In this document: positions 44,758 through 53,519 of the stretch, piece after piece
Layout of the letters: the number at the start of each line of letters is the position of its first letter
Position numbering within the stretch: the stretch's first letter is position 1
NCBI RefSeq assembly: GCF_004329815.1
Contig: NZ_SJPE01000014.1
Coordinates: 340-64,339 of the forward strand
Direction of reading: 5' to 3'
DNA from: Flavobacterium silvisoli
GTDB taxonomy: Bacteria; Bacteroidota; Bacteroidia; Flavobacteriales; Flavobacteriaceae
DNA: 64,000 nt
Translations under genes and position numbers: made by a program
Notes under the pieces: model-generated
What the model was told of the DNA's origin: nothing
What the model saw: only the letters and a program-made list of their open reading frames with translations
The model's database searches: none

Positions 44758-46515
44758 ATGCACATTTGGATATTAAAATATGGGGCGAGTAGCTTTTCGG
44801 ATGATTTTTTAAGCGAAGCCAACAATATCACCCAACAAATAAGTCAGTTACATTTAAAAGAAATTTATCAAAAAAAGTTTGGTAATTTCCATTTGGTCTC
44901 TTTTTGTACCAAGTTTGAAAAATCACAAAAACGATACCTTCAGTCTGATGATGAAAACCTTAAGGGCTATTCAGGCTTATTGATTGGTAAGAATACTACC
45001 GATGTAGATTACCGGGATATAAAAAACATTGATTGCAATACCCCGGAGGAGTACAATGGGCAGTATGCATTATTTCAGTTAAACAAAGATCAATTTGTTT
45101 GCAGCGGAGATAATTTCGGCTTTCACAAGGTTTTTTACTTTCAAAAAGGGAATGAAATTTACGTCACCAATTACCTTAAGTTACTTCAGGCGACCAAAGC
45201 AATAACAGCCAATCCTGAACAGGTTTTAAGCGATTTTTTAACCAGCAGATTTGGTGTTTTTCCGGGGTATAATACACTCTTTAAAGAGGTATTCACACTG
45301 CCGGAATACGGTATGTTAACCATTCAGGAAGGCGTTATGAAAGTAGCCTCTTATAAAGATGTTAACGAACTTCTGGTGCCGGCAAATAATTTTGAGCATA
45401 ACATTCAGAAAACTGCTTTCGAGTACAAAAATGCCGCACTCTATTTAAGAAATTTTCACAAAACAGCTATAGGAGTATCAGGAGGATTTGACGGGAGGCT
45501 CATGTTGAGTTTTTTCTACAATACCCAAGGAAAAAGTCTGGAAACGTATACCTATAATCGGGCAGGAAAACTTGATTTATGGATTGCTTCCTATTTAAGC
45601 CGAAAATTTAGGGTGCCTCATAAAAAATTTGAATTAGAAATTAAACTAAACGATTTTACCCCGGTTTTGAATGAATTCAAAGATTCCAAAGGAGATGCTT
45701 TTACAAATGCTTTGGATCAATCCGTTGGGCGTTTTTTTGAAACGGATGATTCTTTTAAAGTGAGTTTAGGGGGTAATGGTGCCGACACAGATTGGGAATT
45801 TGGTGAAAAGAAACTGAAATATTTGAAAACAGAAAATTTTAAAAGCTTTATTTCATCCTATGCTTTGATGTTGGTCACACACCCGCTGGTTTCTGAGAAA
45901 GTAACCCAGCAATTGGCCGACAGGATTGAGTATTACTTGTACAATAAATACAAGGTTTTTGAAAGCAAAGAAAACTATATACAATTATTAGCTTCGGCTT
46001 TTTTTCATTTAGAACGTTTCAGAGGAGAACAAGGTTTTGTTTATTCTCAACGCGGGAATGTCAACAAAGATATTTTTGCCCCGTTTGCTATAGAGTCGTT
46101 TAATCAGTGTGTTTTTAGCGCTACGAAGAACCAGTTGCAACGCACGCTCAAAGAAGGTATTCATTTCAGACTCTATTATGAGTTGACAGAGGGCAAGGTT
46201 CCGTATGCTCCAATTCTTACGGCTCGTAATGAATTCGGAAAAAATTTGTTTCAAAAAGCCTTGAATTATATAGCTCCAACGCTGCCAAAACTCATCTGGA
46301 AATTATTCGGGGGCGATACCAATCAACGAATTCGCAAAAAATATGCGAAGAATACTAATGATCTCTCAAAAGATTATCTGATGAAAAATCACGAGAGTGC
46401 ATTGTGGCAGTATTTGGATTATGCGACCCTGCAAAAAGGGCTCAATGACGGCTACAATGGTCAATACAATACTATAGCAACTATGGTTAAATTTATAGAA
46501 AACAATACCCAATGA
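44758..46515 (+). CDS. Asparagine-synthase-like protein with degenerate active sites
   Basis: A 585-residue protein with the two-domain AsnB layout. The N-terminal half looks like a class II glutamine amidotransferase (EYNGQYALFQLNKDQFVCSGDNFGFHKVFYF), but residue 2 is His and no early Cys acts as nucleophile. The synthase half has the PP-loop as SGGFDGR (residues 241-247), where SGGxDS is usual, and later LSLGGNGADTDWEFGEKK (compare LSGxGADE). Homologues such as WbpS/WbmI in O-antigen loci amidate uronic acids. Here the missing Cys suggests free ammonia as donor or another reaction. Its stop overlaps the next start (ATGATAG). Confidence 0.75.
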   Translation: MHIWILKYGASSFSDDFLSEANNITQQISQLHLKEIYQKKFGNFHLVSFCTKFEKSQKRYLQSDDENLKGYSGLLIGKNTTDVDYRDIKNIDCNTPEEYNGQYALFQLNKDQFVCSGDNFGFHKVFYFQKGNEIYVTNYLKLLQATKAITANPEQVLSDFLTSRFGVFPGYNTLFKEVFTLPEYGMLTIQEGVMKVASYKDVNELLVPANNFEHNIQKTAFEYKNAALYLRNFHKTAIGVSGGFDGRLMLSFFYNTQGKSLETYTYNRAGKLDLWIASYLSRKFRVPHKKFELEIKLNDFTPVLNEFKDSKGDAFTNALDQSVGRFFETDDSFKVSLGGNGADTDWEFGEKKLKYLKTENFKSFISSYALMLVTHPLVSEKVTQQLADRIEYYLYNKYKVFESKENYIQLLASAFFHLERFRGEQGFVYSQRGNVNKDIFAPFAIESFNQCVFSATKNQLQRTLKEGIHFRLYYELTEGKVPYAPILTARNEFGKNLFQKALNYIAPTLPKLIWKLFGGDTNQRIRKKYAKNTNDLSKDYLMKNHESALWQYLDYATLQKGLNDGYNGQYNTIATMVKFIENNTQ

Positions 46516-47606
46516 TAGTGTTTTTTCTTCCGGATCTCAGAGCAGGCGGTGCTGAGCGGGTAATGCTTAATTTGTTGGTGCGTTACCACAGCCTACATCC
46601 TGATGAAGCATTGGCTATGTTGTTATTTAGAAAAGAAGGACCGTTGTTACAGGAGATTCCGGATACCATTCCTGTTTTTGAACTCCACACCAAAGGCGCC
46701 ACTAAATCGGTTGTTTCTTTCATCCGTTTCTGTCGTGAAAAACAACCTAAAATTGTATTTGGCAGTTTAGGAGCGAGTTTGACGACTAGTTTGGCAAAGC
46801 CTTTTTTGCCTAAAAGAACAGTTATAATCAATAGAATAGGAAATACCATTGGGGCTGAGAAACTTTTGTTTACTAATGCCCTCAAACGCAGTTTGTACAT
46901 TTGGGCCAATAAAATAATAGCCAAAAAATCTGATCATGTCATTTTTCAGTGTCATTATATGGCTGAAGATTATATCAGAGAGACCGGTGTGCAACCGGTT
47001 TCTTCATCGGTTATTTACAACCCTGTTAAGATAGCTCACATACAAAAATTAGCACTGCAACCGGTCGATAAACAGTATGCTTTTGTAGCCGTTGGGCGAC
47101 TAAATACTCAAAAAGATTACCCGACACTCATAAGGGCTTGTGAACTGCTCATGAAGCGCGGTTGTGTTTTTACTCTTGCGATTTTGGGACAAGGCAATCT
47201 TAAAAAAGAGCTTGAGCACCAGATACAAGAATGTGGTCTGGAAAATCATGTTTTCCTCTTGGGGCATCAATCCAATCCTTATCACTATATACAACAGTCG
47301 TCTTATTTGGTTTCTTCGTCGCTGTATGAAGGTTTCTCGAATGTAATCATAGAAGCATTTTGTTTGGGAAAACCGGTTATTGCCACAGATTGTCCGGGAG
47401 GCAACGCTGAGGTTATTCAACACGGCCATAACGGCTGGCTTTGCCAATTCCAAAATCCGGAAGCTTTAGCGGAGACTTTGTATAATGGATTGCAACAAAA
47501 TGTTCAGATGACCGCAGCGCAAATAGCCCAATATGGAGCCGAACGGTTTTCGGATGATATTATCTTTGGTAGCTATGAAGTCATAATCCGACGTTATTTG
47601 TCCTAG
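46512..47606 (+). CDS. Glycosyltransferase family 4
   Basis: A 364-residue GT-B enzyme opening IVFFLPDLRAGGAERVMLNL, the usual GGAER start of the family. The C-terminal part has FVAVGRLNTQKDYPTLIRA, ILGQGNLKKEL and the E-x7-E motif SSLYEGFSNVIIEAFCLGKPVIATDCPGG. Sugar specificity is unknown. It is translationally coupled to the AsnB-like gene. Confidence 0.9.
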   Translation: MIVFFLPDLRAGGAERVMLNLLVRYHSLHPDEALAMLLFRKEGPLLQEIPDTIPVFELHTKGATKSVVSFIRFCREKQPKIVFGSLGASLTTSLAKPFLPKRTVIINRIGNTIGAEKLLFTNALKRSLYIWANKIIAKKSDHVIFQCHYMAEDYIRETGVQPVSSSVIYNPVKIAHIQKLALQPVDKQYAFVAVGRLNTQKDYPTLIRACELLMKRGCVFTLAILGQGNLKKELEHQIQECGLENHVFLLGHQSNPYHYIQQSSYLVSSSLYEGFSNVIIEAFCLGKPVIATDCPGGNAEVIQHGHNGWLCQFQNPEALAETLYNGLQQNVQMTAAQIAQYGAERFSDDIIFGSYEVIIRRYLS

Positions 47607-47655
47607 AAAATGACTAAGTTTACTGCCAAACTCTGATGACGCCCAACAAATAAGC

Positions 47656-48705
47656 ATGAAAGTATTATACCTAACCAAATACAGTCGGAACGGAGCCAGC
47701 AGCCGTTTGAGGAGTTATCAGTTTTTTCCGTTTTTGCAATCGGAAGGGATTGAGGTTGCGGTAAGCCCGTTGTTTTCCGAAAAGTATCTGATTGATTTGT
47801 ATTCCGGTAAAAAGACATCGGCAGTAACGGTATTAAAATGTTATTGGAATCGGTTTTTAGTGCTTTTTACGGTTTTTCGTTATGACAAAATTGTAATCGA
47901 AAAGGAGTTGTTTCCCTACTTTTTCAGTTGGTTTGAAAGAATCTTACTTTTTTTGAATGTGAAATACATAGTAGATTATGATGATGCGATATTTCACAAT
48001 TATGATTTGAGCCGCAGCAGGTTACTTTCTTTTTTTCTGAAAAACAAGATTGATAATGTTATGCGGTACAGCGGTTGTGTTGTTGCCGGAAATAATTATT
48101 TGGCCAAAAGAGCCAACGATGCAGGAGCAAAAAATATTGTTCTTCAGCCTACTGTAATTGATATTGAAAAATATTTTGTACAAAAAGATGTAAACGACAA
48201 GGTTGTTATAGGATGGATTGGTTCGCCTACTACTTTTAAATATATTAAAAATATCAGAGCGGTATTTGTTGAATTGTTTGATAAATATGATGTTGAACTC
48301 CATATCATTGGCGCAAAAGAAGATATTGGATTGGGCTCAAAAGTAAAATATATACCATGGACAGAAGCCCATGAGGTTGATTTGATTTCAAAATTCGATA
48401 TAGGTATTATGCCTTTGGAGAATACCCCTTGGGAATTAGGGAAGTGTTCCTATAAACTGATTCAATACATGGGGTGCGGAGTGCCTGTAATAGCTTCGGC
48501 AGTAGGGATGAATAAAGAAGTGGTAAAAGAGGGAGAGAATGGATTTTTAGTTACAACTCATGAGCAGTGGTTGGAAAAACTCATCGTATTGATTCAGAAT
48601 CAAGAGCTCAGAAAGCAATTGGGGAAAAAGGGAAGAGCAATAGTGGAAGAACATTATAGTATTCAAAGTAAAATAACACCATTAATAACCATCCTTAATT
48701 CATGA
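47656..48705 (+). CDS. Glycosyltransferase (GT-B, group 1-like)
   Basis: A 349-residue protein: MKVLYLTKYSRNGASSRLRSY at the start, VIGWIGSPTTFKYIKNI, and a C-terminal donor site KCSYKLIQYMGCGVPVIASAVGMNKEV in place of the usual EGFG motif. This variant is common among capsule-locus GT4-like enzymes. Stop overlaps the acyltransferase start (ATGA). Confidence 0.83.
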   Translation: MKVLYLTKYSRNGASSRLRSYQFFPFLQSEGIEVAVSPLFSEKYLIDLYSGKKTSAVTVLKCYWNRFLVLFTVFRYDKIVIEKELFPYFFSWFERILLFLNVKYIVDYDDAIFHNYDLSRSRLLSFFLKNKIDNVMRYSGCVVAGNNYLAKRANDAGAKNIVLQPTVIDIEKYFVQKDVNDKVVIGWIGSPTTFKYIKNIRAVFVELFDKYDVELHIIGAKEDIGLGSKVKYIPWTEAHEVDLISKFDIGIMPLENTPWELGKCSYKLIQYMGCGVPVIASAVGMNKEVVKEGENGFLVTTHEQWLEKLIVLIQNQELRKQLGKKGRAIVEEHYSIQSKITPLITILNS

Positions 48706-49751
48706 GCACTGTTAATACAAAAAGTCAATATCTTGATGTTTTACAGATATTCAGAGGCATAGCTGCACTTATGGTTGTAGTTCACCATTCGGTAGGTTCG
48801 CTAAAATTTTATCATAAAATCGATTCTCCTTTATTGAGTTTTATAGGGGCTGTTGGCAAATATGGTGTTGATTTCTTCTTTGTATTGTCGGGCTTTATCA
48901 TAGTTTATACAGCTCATTTTAAATACAATGACCCGAATGCCTTTAGAGATTATGTGAAAAACCGATTGATACGAATTTATGTTCCTTATCTTCCCATCGG
49001 AGTTTTCATGTTGTTGTTATACACAGTTATACCTTCATTTTCCAATGGTAGTCGAGATTTAAGTGTTTTAACTTCACTTACTCTAATCCCTCACGGAAAT
49101 CCGGCTTTATCGGTTGCTTGGACACTTTCGTTTGAATTGTGTTTTTACCTCTTGTTCAGCGTTTCTTTTTTTTCCAGAAAGATTTGGAACTATTTGGTAT
49201 TAGTTTGGGTTGTATCTGTTTTGCTCTTCAATTACACGTCTTTACATTCGCTTACTTTTTTAAATAATCCTTTTATACAAGTCTTACTGTCTCCGTACAA
49301 TATTGAATTTGTCTTAGGATATTTATTAGCATTAATCATCATTAAAGGAATAAAGATTAATAAGTTACTGGGTTTGCTGTTTGTCTTTTTCGCTTTTGCT
49401 GTTTTTGGATATCTGAAGTTTTATAATTTACAGGTTTTTTCATTTTCGATAAACCTGGTATTTGCTGCAGCAGTTTTCGGAATGATTTATATTGCGATTG
49501 TTTACTTTAATAAAAAAATTAATAAAAAGGCTTTAATGATGATGATAGGAAATGCTACTTATTCTATTTATTTGATTCATAACCCTTTGCAAATGATTGT
49601 TCTTAGGTTTTATCCCAAAATCACTACTTCTGTGAGCTTGATATTAGCATTGTTTTTGGTATTGTTCTTATCCTCATTAATGGGGTATTGCTATTATTTG
49701 GTGTTTGAAAAGAGAGCTATTAACTTTGTGAAATCTAAACCGTTAAATTAG
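48702..49751 (+). CDS. Membrane acyltransferase (acyltransferase 3 family)
   Basis: A 349-residue protein with about ten hydrophobic helices. The opening YLDVLQIFRGIAALMVVVHHS has the conserved R and H of the Acyl_transf_3 family, and FFVLSGFIIVYT follows. Family members O-acetylate or O-acylate sugars in surface glycans, taking acyl groups from cytoplasmic CoA. It overlaps the preceding gene by four bases. Confidence 0.9.
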   Translation: MSTVNTKSQYLDVLQIFRGIAALMVVVHHSVGSLKFYHKIDSPLLSFIGAVGKYGVDFFFVLSGFIIVYTAHFKYNDPNAFRDYVKNRLIRIYVPYLPIGVFMLLLYTVIPSFSNGSRDLSVLTSLTLIPHGNPALSVAWTLSFELCFYLLFSVSFFSRKIWNYLVLVWVVSVLLFNYTSLHSLTFLNNPFIQVLLSPYNIEFVLGYLLALIIIKGIKINKLLGLLFVFFAFAVFGYLKFYNLQVFSFSINLVFAAAVFGMIYIAIVYFNKKINKKALMMMIGNATYSIYLIHNPLQMIVLRFYPKITTSVSLILALFLVLFLSSLMGYCYYLVFEKRAINFVKSKPLN

Positions 49752-49755
49752 AATA

Positions 49756-50919
49756 ATGGATATATTATTTTGCATACTATTTGTTGCTCTGGGATTCTTA
49801 TTCATAAACCGGTTTAAGGATAAGCTATCTGCTGGAGATATAAAAACACTTAGAAAATTGTTTTTGTACCATTTAATTTTTGCAGTTTATTATTACTTCT
49901 TTGTCTTTGGGGATTCAATAGGGCATTGGAAACAGGCCAAATTGATGAATCATGAGGATTTTATTTATTCTTTGACAGAAGAGCAGGGGACCTATTTTAT
50001 TCATGCCTTTAATTATCTTCCGGCTAATGTGTTGGGGCTTTCCTATTTTACCGGAACCCTAATGTACAGTTTGATTGGATTTATTGGATTGGTTTATTTT
50101 TATGTGATTGCTGAAACTTTTGTTCCGTATAACTCAAAGTTCAAAAATTACTATCTTTTTCCGGGACTTTTTTTTCTGCCTAACCTTCATTTTTGGAGTT
50201 GTGCCGTGGGTAAAGATACTTTGTTGTTCTTCTGTATAGCTGTATTTATGTATGGGGTCATTAAACCCATTCAGCGAATGCCTTTTTTGATTTTAGGGTT
50301 AGGACTTGCTTACTTTGTGAGACCTCATATGACGCTCTTTATGCTCTTGGCCTATGGAATGGCCTATTTTTTAACGTCAAAGGTGTCTGTTTTTCAGCGT
50401 GTTGTTTTTTTTGCCATGATGATTGGAGTCAGTGTGACTATTTTGCCTTCAGTAATGGAGTTTGCCAAAATAGAAGAGGCATCAGTAGAAAGTTTTGATG
50501 AATTCTCCGACTATAAATCGGGAGTGTTGAGCCGAGAACACGTTGGATCAGCTATCAACATCTCTTCTTATCCATTCCCGTTAAAGGTGTTTACATTTCT
50601 CTACCGTCCGTTGTTTTTTGATATTAACGGAATTCCGGCTGTTTTGGCTTCTTTTGAAAATTTATTATTACTGCTATTAACCATAAAGGTACTTCGGAAT
50701 AATCCCGTTTTAGTATACCGAAAAGCACCTTTGGTCATTCAAGGGATGTTGTGGTTCCTGGTTATAGGTACTTTGGCATTTAGCCAGTCACTCGGAAATG
50801 TGGGTATTATGATTAGAATGCGGAACATGTTTTTGCCGGGATTAATCATCTTCCTGCTTTGGTCTTTTTCCTATCAAAAGCAAATAATGATGGAGCGTAA
50901 GGCTTCCTTAAATCAATGA
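49756..50919 (+). CDS. Polytopic membrane protein, Wzy/EpsG-like polymerase candidate (copy 1)
   Basis: A 387-residue protein with about ten hydrophobic segments. A central motif FLPNLHFWSCAVGKDTLLFF, then YFVRPHMTLFMLLAYG and FTFLYRPLFFDINGIPAVLASFENLLLLL, all recur in the next gene. These features fit the poorly conserved O-antigen polymerase-type proteins. The assignment rests on topology, the Arg in the loop and locus position. No other Wzy candidate is present except its neighbour. Confidence 0.65.
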   Translation: MDILFCILFVALGFLFINRFKDKLSAGDIKTLRKLFLYHLIFAVYYYFFVFGDSIGHWKQAKLMNHEDFIYSLTEEQGTYFIHAFNYLPANVLGLSYFTGTLMYSLIGFIGLVYFYVIAETFVPYNSKFKNYYLFPGLFFLPNLHFWSCAVGKDTLLFFCIAVFMYGVIKPIQRMPFLILGLGLAYFVRPHMTLFMLLAYGMAYFLTSKVSVFQRVVFFAMMIGVSVTILPSVMEFAKIEEASVESFDEFSDYKSGVLSREHVGSAINISSYPFPLKVFTFLYRPLFFDINGIPAVLASFENLLLLLLTIKVLRNNPVLVYRKAPLVIQGMLWFLVIGTLAFSQSLGNVGIMIRMRNMFLPGLIIFLLWSFSYQKQIMMERKASLNQ

Positions 50920-51992
50920 AAATGAAAAAAAGTACCTTTACCATAGTGCTTTTTTTTTATCATTTAGTTTTTGTATTGATCTCGTATCAGTACTATGTAA
51001 CTAAAGGAGGAGATGCACCGCTTTATTGGCATACCACCAACTATAGTCATCATAAATCGTGGGTTTATTTTCTCAATTACGGTACCGATTTTATCCTCTT
51101 CCTCAATTATCCTTTTATTAAACTTGGATTGCCTCTGTGGTTTGGTTTTTTATTGTATGGATGCATAGGTTTTTTCGGGATTTTAAAATGGATGCAATGG
51201 GCAGAACAGGTGTTAGGTTCTCCTGTATCCTATAAAGGAATCAATATCTTGTGGGTTGTTTTACTGTTTCCCAGTTTGCACTTCTGGACGGCTGCGCTAG
51301 GCAAGGAACCTCTTGTTTTTTGGGGAATTGCCAGTGTGTTTTATGCTCTGACTATCCAAAAATACAATACCTTCAGTTTTATTGCCGGCAGTTTGTTGCT
51401 GATTGTCATTCGCCCTCACGTAGCCCTTATGTTACTGTTGGCAGCTGTATTGATTTTCGTGTTTCAAAAAAAGTACTCTTTGCGCTTCAGGCTAATCTTG
51501 GCAACAGCAGCAGTTTCTGTTTTTGGGGCTTTGTGTTACATGGTTTTGCAAATAACAAAAATCAGGTATTTGGACTGGAACAGAATACGCTATTATAACG
51601 AGTATTCCATACTGTCGTTTAAAAATTCGGGGGGGTATGTTCCTATGCTGGATTATACGTACTTCTATCGCTTGTTTTCGTTCAATTTCAGACCGCTTTT
51701 TTTTGAAGTCCAATCGGTGTTCGGATTTTTTTCCGCTGCAGAGAATACTTTGCTGCTTTTGCTTTACGGTTTGGCTTTGCTCATTGTCATCCGATACTAT
51801 CCCAAAATTGCATTTCCCGCATGGATGCAAATCACTTTTTTATTCGTTCTGATTGCCTCTTTATTATACATACAGCGCTATGCCAATTTTGGGATTTTTA
51901 TGCGGACCAAAATAATGTACCAGCCTTTTGCCGTAATTGCTTTATTTTGCATCATCAAACAAGGGCTATCGCTTCGCAAGACCACCACCTAA
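50916..51992 (+). CDS. Polytopic membrane protein, Wzy/EpsG-like polymerase candidate (copy 2)
   Basis: A 358-residue paralogue of the gene before it: FPSLHFWTAALGKEPLVFWG, VIRPHVALMLLLAAV and FRPLFFEVQSVFGFFSAAENTLLLL line up with the corresponding stretches of copy 1. About ten hydrophobic helices. The start overlaps the preceding stop; ATG 50922 is an alternative. Tandem copies could serve two linkages or form a heteromer. Confidence 0.65.
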   Translation: MKMKKSTFTIVLFFYHLVFVLISYQYYVTKGGDAPLYWHTTNYSHHKSWVYFLNYGTDFILFLNYPFIKLGLPLWFGFLLYGCIGFFGILKWMQWAEQVLGSPVSYKGINILWVVLLFPSLHFWTAALGKEPLVFWGIASVFYALTIQKYNTFSFIAGSLLLIVIRPHVALMLLLAAVLIFVFQKKYSLRFRLILATAAVSVFGALCYMVLQITKIRYLDWNRIRYYNEYSILSFKNSGGYVPMLDYTYFYRLFSFNFRPLFFEVQSVFGFFSAAENTLLLLLYGLALLIVIRYYPKIAFPAWMQITFLFVLIASLLYIQRYANFGIFMRTKIMYQPFAVIALFCIIKQGLSLRKTTT

Positions 51993-53156
51993 ATGGAAAA
52001 ACAAAAACTTATCCGCATCACCACTGTTCCTCTTTCGTTGGACAAACTCCTCAACGGACAATTGCGTTTTATGAGCGCTTATTACGAAGTGATTGCCGTA
52101 TCATCGGATAAAGCGGGTCTGGATAAGATAGGCGAAAAAGAAGGGGTAGCGACCTTTCACGTTGAAATGTCAAGAAAGATTACTCCTATAGCCGATTTGA
52201 TGGCTGTTTTTCGTTTGTTTTGGTTTTTGAAAAAAGAAAAGCCACTGATGGTTCATTCGCATACCCCTAAAGCCGGTATCGTTGGGATGCTTGCTGCCCG
52301 ATTGGCCGGTGTTCCGCACCGATTGCATACGGTAGCCGGTTTGCCGCTTCTGGAAACCACCGGTATGAAAAGAAAAATACTCGATTTTGTTGAAAAACTG
52401 ACTTATGCTTCCGCTACCCAAGTTTATCCTAATTCTCATGGATTGCAAAGCATTATCATACAGAACAACTATTGTAAACCTTCTAAATTGAAGGTCATTG
52501 CCAACGGGAGTTCCAACGGCATAGATACTACCGTTTTCGATCCGGCACTTTTCTCTGAGGCAACTCAATCCGCTTTAAGAAAAGAACTCGCTATCGATGA
52601 GCACGATTTTGTATTTGTTTTTGTTGGCCGATTGGTAAAAGATAAAGGTATCAATGAGTTGGTTAGTGCCTTTGATGCCCTTCGACAAACTCAGGGTGAC
52701 TCGGCTGTTTCTAATTGTAAACTGCTTTTGGTAGGGGATTATGAAACCGATTTAGACCCCTTGTTGCCCGAAACGTTAGCAAGGATTCATCACAATTCGG
52801 CTATACGGGCTGTTGGATTTCAAAACGATGTTCGTCCTTATTTGGCTATTGCCAATGCTTTGGTATTTCCCAGTTACCGCGAAGGATTTCCCAATGTAGT
52901 CATGCAGGCCGGTGCTATGGGGTTGCCTTGTATTGTTACCGATATAAACGGTTGCAACGAGATTATTGAAGAAGGCATCAACGGAACCCTTATTCCGGTA
53001 AAAAATGAAAAAGCTCTTCTGGAAAAAATGAGACTCTTCTTAGAAAATACCAACTATTACCTCCGACTGCAGCACCATTCAAGGGCCATGATTACTTCTC
53101 GCTATGACCAAAAAGTAGTTTGGGAGGCTATTTTGGCAGAATACCGTAAACTTTAA
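51993..53156 (+). CDS. Glycosyltransferase family 4, PglA/WbpL-neighbour type
   Basis: A 387-residue GT-B enzyme opening LIRITTVPLSLDKLLNGQLRF, with VHSHTPKAGIVGMLAARLAGVPHRLHTVAGLP, VGRLVKDKGINELV, and SYREGFPNVVMQAGAMGLPCIVTDINGCNEII. This type is usually found beside an initiating phosphoglycosyltransferase and makes the second sugar addition. It starts one base after the previous stop and is the last gene of the locus; no initiating transferase follows. Confidence 0.88.
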   Translation: MEKQKLIRITTVPLSLDKLLNGQLRFMSAYYEVIAVSSDKAGLDKIGEKEGVATFHVEMSRKITPIADLMAVFRLFWFLKKEKPLMVHSHTPKAGIVGMLAARLAGVPHRLHTVAGLPLLETTGMKRKILDFVEKLTYASATQVYPNSHGLQSIIIQNNYCKPSKLKVIANGSSNGIDTTVFDPALFSEATQSALRKELAIDEHDFVFVFVGRLVKDKGINELVSAFDALRQTQGDSAVSNCKLLLVGDYETDLDPLLPETLARIHHNSAIRAVGFQNDVRPYLAIANALVFPSYREGFPNVVMQAGAMGLPCIVTDINGCNEIIEEGINGTLIPVKNEKALLEKMRLFLENTNYYLRLQHHSRAMITSRYDQKVVWEAILAEYRKL

Positions 53157-53519
53157 ACAGACGGTAAATATTGTTTCTCAGACTCTGAATATGAAATGTG
53201 GTAGAGAACCCCATTTTACAATTTTGTTTGTAATTTAAACCATTTGTCGATATTAAGCTGAATTTGGTATTTAAATACGTGCATTTCAACTACAAAAAAG
53301 TGTGTTTTGTCGATAAAAAATTTGGTTTCCAAAAAAACAATAGTTTTCTTTGTTGCAGAAATGCGCAAATCACTACTTTGATATAGTGTTTTTTTTTGTA
53401 AAATACTGTTTTTGAACGACTATTTGTGCTAGTTGTCAAGAATGTTTGTTGTCTAACGACATCAGAATTAAGTTTATTCAAAATTTGAAACTCAAATCTA
53501 ACATTTAAAATACCTGTGT
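53157..53519. other. Intergenic region after the polysaccharide locus
   Basis: 363 bases, A+T rich, with no convincing gene. No strict TAnnTTTG element is seen before the gene at 53520. A weak hairpin at 53371-53397 is the only structure noted. Confidence 0.6.
53371..53397 (+). terminator. Weak terminator-like hairpin
   Basis: CACTA (53371-53375), loop CTTTGATA, TAGTG (53384-53388), followed by nine T. The stem is only five pairs, so termination is uncertain, but no better terminator follows the polysaccharide locus. Confidence 0.35.

Noticed and set aside
51821-52111. Plus-strand frame bridging the second polymerase-like gene and the last GT4
   Set aside because: It overlaps two well-supported genes in another frame and its composition is Cys/His rich without any motif.
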